DNA of 64,000 bases from assembly GCA_016937795.1 (NCBI GenBank), contig JAFGVV010000033.1:1-64000 (forward strand). Direction: 5' to 3'. This stretch comes from Paludibacteraceae bacterium. Lineage in GTDB: Bacteria > Bacteroidota > Bacteroidia > Bacteroidales > Paludibacteraceae. The notes under the pieces are model-generated. The model had not been told where the DNA came from, searched no databases, and was given only the letters and a program-made list of their open reading frames with translations. The position numbers were made by a program, and so were the translations under genes. Below, one piece after another: positions 62,633 to 64,000 of this stretch; position 1 is the stretch's first letter; each line of letters begins with the position of its first letter.

Positions 62633-64000
62633 TTATCGTTTTGTGATAATAAGAATTACACCATTTTTAGCCTGCTCGCCATATTTCTGTATTAAATCGG
62701 CTTTATGAGCTTCATCCACAGGCTTTAGCACATCTACACGTTCGATAGCATCTGCTTTTATTATATTCAGATTGAATGCCTTAGGCATCACTGCACCATC
62801 TATGGCAATTACGGGAGCATTCTGAGGGTCAATTTCAGGTATGGTAGTTTGCTTTTTCTCCGTTCCTCCCTGCAATCTGAAATTAAGTGGCAAAGTATAT
62901 TTAACCCTTACGGCTTTGCCTTTTTGCATACCAGGAATCCATTTAGGCATTCCATTGATTACCCTGATTGCTTCGGCATCTAAATCAGGATCGACACCGC
63001 GCACGACTTCAGCAGCTTGCACCGAACCATCCGTGTTTACAACAAATTGACAAATAACACGACCCTGAATACCATGCTCTTGTGCTCTCACAGGATATCT
63101 CACACTGTTCGATAAGTATTTAAATAATTCCGAATCACCTCCCGGATATTTTGGCATATCTTCAACCACTGTGAAAATTGTCTCGTCATCATCCGCATTC
63201 GGTGTTTCGGCTACTTTTTGAACAACCGGCTCTTTTTCATCTTTTGTTTTCGCAGCGCCATAACCAACAACCTGTACTTCGCCCACAACCTTTGGCTTTG
63301 GCTGTTCATTGGCTTTATTCGGTTTGTCAGGTACAGAAATAATTTCGGTTTGCAGGAACTCAGACGCTTTTCCGGCCAGTGATTCAGCATTGCTAATTAC
63401 AACCAGCGAGAAGGTGAGCGGTGCAATCAACAGATATTTAAGCGCTGTCGATTTGCTCGATTTTTTTTGATTCATCATAATAATACGTTTTTTAAGGGGT
63501 AAAATATTAAATTTATTTGAAAGTTTATAGTCGGGAGTCTGGTACGACAACTGCAATAGGTGATACTGATAACTTTTGCTGTCGAAACCGGAACTGAGCA
63601 CCTTGTCGTCGGCCAGAAATTCGAGATTCTGACGAATTTCGCGTTTCAACAACCATGTAGCAGGATTTATCCAGAAAACGATGCAAAGAATTTCGCTGAG
63701 CATTACATCCAACGAATGCCATTGACGGACATGCGTAAGTTCGTGTGTAAGAATCTGAGCCGTTTCAGCTTCGTTGTGTAAAGCAGGATTTATATAAATG
63801 GTTCCAAAAAACGAGAATGGCGCAATTTCCTTTTCAACCACAAGCACGCGGGTGTTCTGAATGGTTTCGAAATGCCCTGAGCGCTTAATTTTCAGAATTG
63901 AAACCAATTGCAACAGGAGTTTCAACATCAAAGCAGTTATAACTACCACATAAGCCGATGCAAGTAAATTATTCACAGTAAAAAAAGTTGATTGCTCCAC
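62633..64000 (-). CDS. BlaR1-like M56 peptidase with TonB C-terminal domain (partial)
   Basis: The 5' end lies beyond the window; the visible 455 residues continue in frame to the edge. The M56 zinc motif is HELTHVRQW, with FWINPATWLL and NLEFLADDKVL following. A membrane segment (LKYLLIAPLTFSLVVIS) leads to a periplasmic linker. A TonB C-terminal domain (about 295-380; KYPGGDSELFKYLSNSVRYP, IQGRVICQFVVNTDGSV) and a short plug-like tail (AVIAIDGAVMPK ... KNGVILIITKR) complete the protein. In Bacteroidota such proteins usually follow a BlaI-type repressor gene, which would lie outside this window. The role is probably signalling through proteolysis. Confidence 0.88.
   Translation of the reverse strand: MEQSTFFTVNNLLASAYVVVITALMLKLLLQLVSILKIKRSGHFETIQNTRVLVVEKEIAPFSFFGTIYINPALHNEAETAQILTHELTHVRQWHSLDVMLSEILCIVFWINPATWLLKREIRQNLEFLADDKVLSSGFDSKSYQYHLLQLSYQTPDYKLSNKFNILPLKKRIIMMNQKKSSKSTALKYLLIAPLTFSLVVISNAESLAGKASEFLQTEIISVPDKPNKANEQPKPKVVGEVQVVGYGAAKTKDEKEPVVQKVAETPNADDDETIFTVVEDMPKYPGGDSELFKYLSNSVRYPVRAQEHGIQGRVICQFVVNTDGSVQAAEVVRGVDPDLDAEAIRVINGMPKWIPGMQKGKAVRVKYTLPLNFRLQGGTEKKQTTIPEIDPQNAPVIAIDGAVMPKAFNLNIIKADAIERVDVLKPVDEAHKADLIQKYGEQAKNGVILIITKR

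Overview
The window looks like a chromosomal segment of an anaerobic Bacteroidota, most likely order Bacteroidales. The evidence is a SusC/SusD polysaccharide-utilisation locus (PUL), a hybrid two-component PUL sensor, a short RpoD without region 1.1, a bacterial V-type ATPase operon of the Bacteroides type, a type IX secretion (T9SS) sorting domain, and promoters matching the Bacteroidota pattern TTTG-N19-21-TAnnTTTG. I cannot assign a genus. I saw no rRNA, tRNA or CRISPR array.

Region 1 (about 1-10 kb, all minus strand) holds a DUF4143 ATPase, menaquinone genes (menD, an isochorismate synthase and a hotdog thioesterase), an ArsC/Spx-like protein, and an envelope/isoprenoid operon: degenerate LytM protein - dxr - D12-class DNA methylase - rseP. 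Region 2 (10-19.3 kb, minus) is the V-ATPase operon E-C(DUF2764)-A-B-D-I-K. It carries two insertions: a zeta-toxin-like kinase gene split by one in-frame TGA plus a 50-aa partner between A and B, and an ORF6N-domain gene between B and D. Region 3 (19.5-25.2 kb) is housekeeping: a YfcE-like phosphodiesterase, rpoD, a secreted DUF4412-like protein, a Do/HtrA protease and enolase.

Region 4 (25.6-52.6 kb) is a carbohydrate-acquisition island, best read as an alpha-mannan PUL. It contains a hybrid two-component sensor, a GH2 enzyme, a ROK kinase with an MFS sugar transporter, a LamG protein with a T9SS tail, GH92, two GH76 enzymes, SusE/SusD/SusC, a long mannose-6-phosphate isomerase, a divergent AraC regulator, and a GH115 gene. 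In the inferred scheme, GH76 endo-mannanases cut the backbone, SusCD imports the fragments, GH92 and GH2 trim them, and mannose enters glycolysis through the MFS/ROK pair and the isomerase.

Region 5 (52.8-56.4 kb, minus) is a serine/threonine degradation operon (sdaA-kbl-tdh). Region 6 (57-60.8 kb, plus) is a sugar-kinase / NagB-like-PIG-L fusion / CBM9-like operon. Region 7 (60.8-64 kb, minus) has a BFD-like [2Fe-2S] protein, a TPR protein and a BlaR1-like M56/TonB protein cut by the window edge.

The most unusual non-coding structure is a pair of 170-bp inverted copies of a highly structured MITE-like element (32842-33011 and 35469-35638) that bracket the ROK/MFS gene pair. Next come the twice-invaded V-ATPase operon, and the HTCS terminator, whose stem arms appear to be separated by a palindromic insertion.
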